64,000 bases of DNA from Deltaproteobacteria bacterium (lineage in GTDB: Bacteria; Desulfobacterota; Desulfomonilia; UBA1062). Both the position numbers and the translations under genes were made by a program. Position 1 is the first letter of the stretch; every line of letters begins with the position of its first letter. Below, one piece after another: positions 63,353-64,000 of the stretch. The notes below the pieces were generated by a model. The model did no database searches. It had not been told where the DNA came from and was given only the letters and a program-made list of their open reading frames with translations. The stretch spans positions 1-64,000 of the forward strand of contig JAKPDW010000064.1 in the NCBI GenBank assembly GCA_029552245.1. The letters run 5' to 3'.

Positions 63353-64000
63353 ATGGCACACATACTCATAGTCGAAGACGACATCAACCTGGGGCAGGTC
63401 ATCTTCCAGGAGCTGAAGCGTCACAACCACGAGGTCGAGCTGGTCGAAAACGCTGAAGCCGCCCTGGTGAGGGTGAACAAGTACATCTACGACCTCATGA
63501 TCACCGACCTGAAGCTCCCCGGCATAGACGGCATCGAGCTGCTCAAGAAGGTGAAAGCCACGAACCAGGGCACCATCGTGCTCGTCATGACCGGGTACGC
63601 CTCGGTGGACACGGCGGTGGTGGCCATGAAGCACGGGGCGCAGGATTTCATCCAGAAGCCCTTCGGGCTCAGCGAGCTCGTGCAGAAGATCGACGACGCC
63701 CTCTCGATCAAGCGCATGCGGAACGAGATCGACTACCTGCGCCACGCCCAGGAAGACATTATCTATCGCACCAGCGACATCGTGGGTGTGAGCTCGGCGC
63801 TCAAGAAGGTCCTCAAGATGGCGGAGAAGGTGGCGAAGGCGGACTCCACCCTCCTCATCACGGGCGAGACCGGGGTCGGGAAGGGCCTCATCGCCGGCGC
63901 CATCCACCACAATTCGTCACGCGCTTCCAACAACTTCGTCCAGGTCAACTGCGCGGCGCTCCCGCACAACATCCTCGAGAGCGAGCTCTTCGGGCACGAG
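63353..64000 (+). CDS. NtrC-type sigma-54 response regulator (partial)
   Basis: The first 216 codons of a response regulator, cut by the window end. The receiver domain (ILIVEDDINLGQV, phosphorylation site in LMITDLKLPG, MTGYAS and the conserved lysine in IQKPFG) is followed by a linker and the start of an AAA+ domain with Walker A GETGVGKG and the SELFGHE motif. It is not in the ORF track because it has no stop in the window. A partner kinase may lie beyond the edge. It is distinct from PrsR at 18532. Confidence 0.92.
   Translation, partial: MAHILIVEDDINLGQVIFQELKRHNHEVELVENAEAALVRVNKYIYDLMITDLKLPGIDGIELLKKVKATNQGTIVLVMTGYASVDTAVVAMKHGAQDFIQKPFGLSELVQKIDDALSIKRMRNEIDYLRHAQEDIIYRTSDIVGVSSALKKVLKMAEKVAKADSTLLITGETGVGKGLIAGAIHHNSSRASNNFVQVNCAALPHNILESELFGHE

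Overview
The window is a high-GC bacterial chromosome segment densely packed with genes. I found no insertion sequences, phage genes, CRISPR arrays, rRNA or tRNA. Gene content suggests an anaerobic deltaproteobacterium-type organism (Desulfobacterota or a relative). The pointers are a 2-hydroxyacyl-CoA dehydratase/benzoyl-CoA-reductase-type protein pair with its ATPase activator, several ferredoxin-like proteins, a PEP-CTERM protein with the PrsK/PrsR two-component pair, an MglA-type GTPase beside DUF4388 and TPR proteins, and a long-form NfeD. The taxonomic placement is inference only.

Region by region. (1) 0.7-4.1 kb: a minus-strand ArsR-controlled operon encoding a YraQ/ArsP-type permease, two tiny CxxC thioredoxin-like proteins, a rhodanese and a MauE/DoxX-like membrane protein. 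Its promoter overlaps a 12-2-12 inverted repeat of the ArsR/SmtB type. (2) 4.75-12.4 kb: a MarR-controlled operon with two dehydratase-family subunits, their HgdC/BadF-type activator and a QueG-like Fe-S protein, followed by two paralogous Cys-rich ferredoxin proteins. (3) 13-18.2 kb: a 38-aa ORF, priA, then a HEAT protein, a ParA ATPase with a MerR-like head and two coiled-coil proteins. (4) 18.5-23.3 kb: prsR, prsK and a PEP-CTERM protein preceded by a sigma-54 promoter. (5) 23.4-28.1 kb: a minus-strand run with thioesterase, FdhD-like protein, TrmH-type methylase, nitroreductase, YjbQ, coaE and pgeF. (6) 28.1-33.1 kb: the classic rpmH-rnpA-yidD-yidC-jag-mnmE-rsmG cluster, here without dnaA or mnmG; mnmE lacks a canonical start codon. 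(7) 33.1-42.4 kb: an rpoH-hsp20 operon, an MltD-like LysM transglycosylase, a secreted beta-propeller protein, a LysM protein and a class A PBP. (8) 42.5-46.7 kb: leuS-lptE-holA, with rpsT convergent. (9) 47.4-49.5 kb: two Opp/Dpp-type ABC ATPases without permeases, joined by a 30-codon ORF. (10) 49.8-55.3 kb: a Cys-rich unknown, then an operon of TPR protein, MglA-like GTPase with a long C-terminal extension, TPR membrane protein with a zinc ribbon, and DUF4388 protein. (11) 55.3-63.2 kb: a minus-strand run with MBL hydrolase, lipoprotein, coaBC, type-4 UDG, NfeD protease, mnmA, a TIM-barrel isomerase and recJ. (12) 63.35 kb to the end: the start of a second NtrC-type response regulator, cut by the window edge.

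Most genes within a run overlap by 4 bp (ATGA) or sit within about 15 bp of each other, so translational coupling is common. The longer intergenic spaces hold imperfect repeats spaced about 60 bp apart, and one 34-bp duplication of a gene's 3' end.
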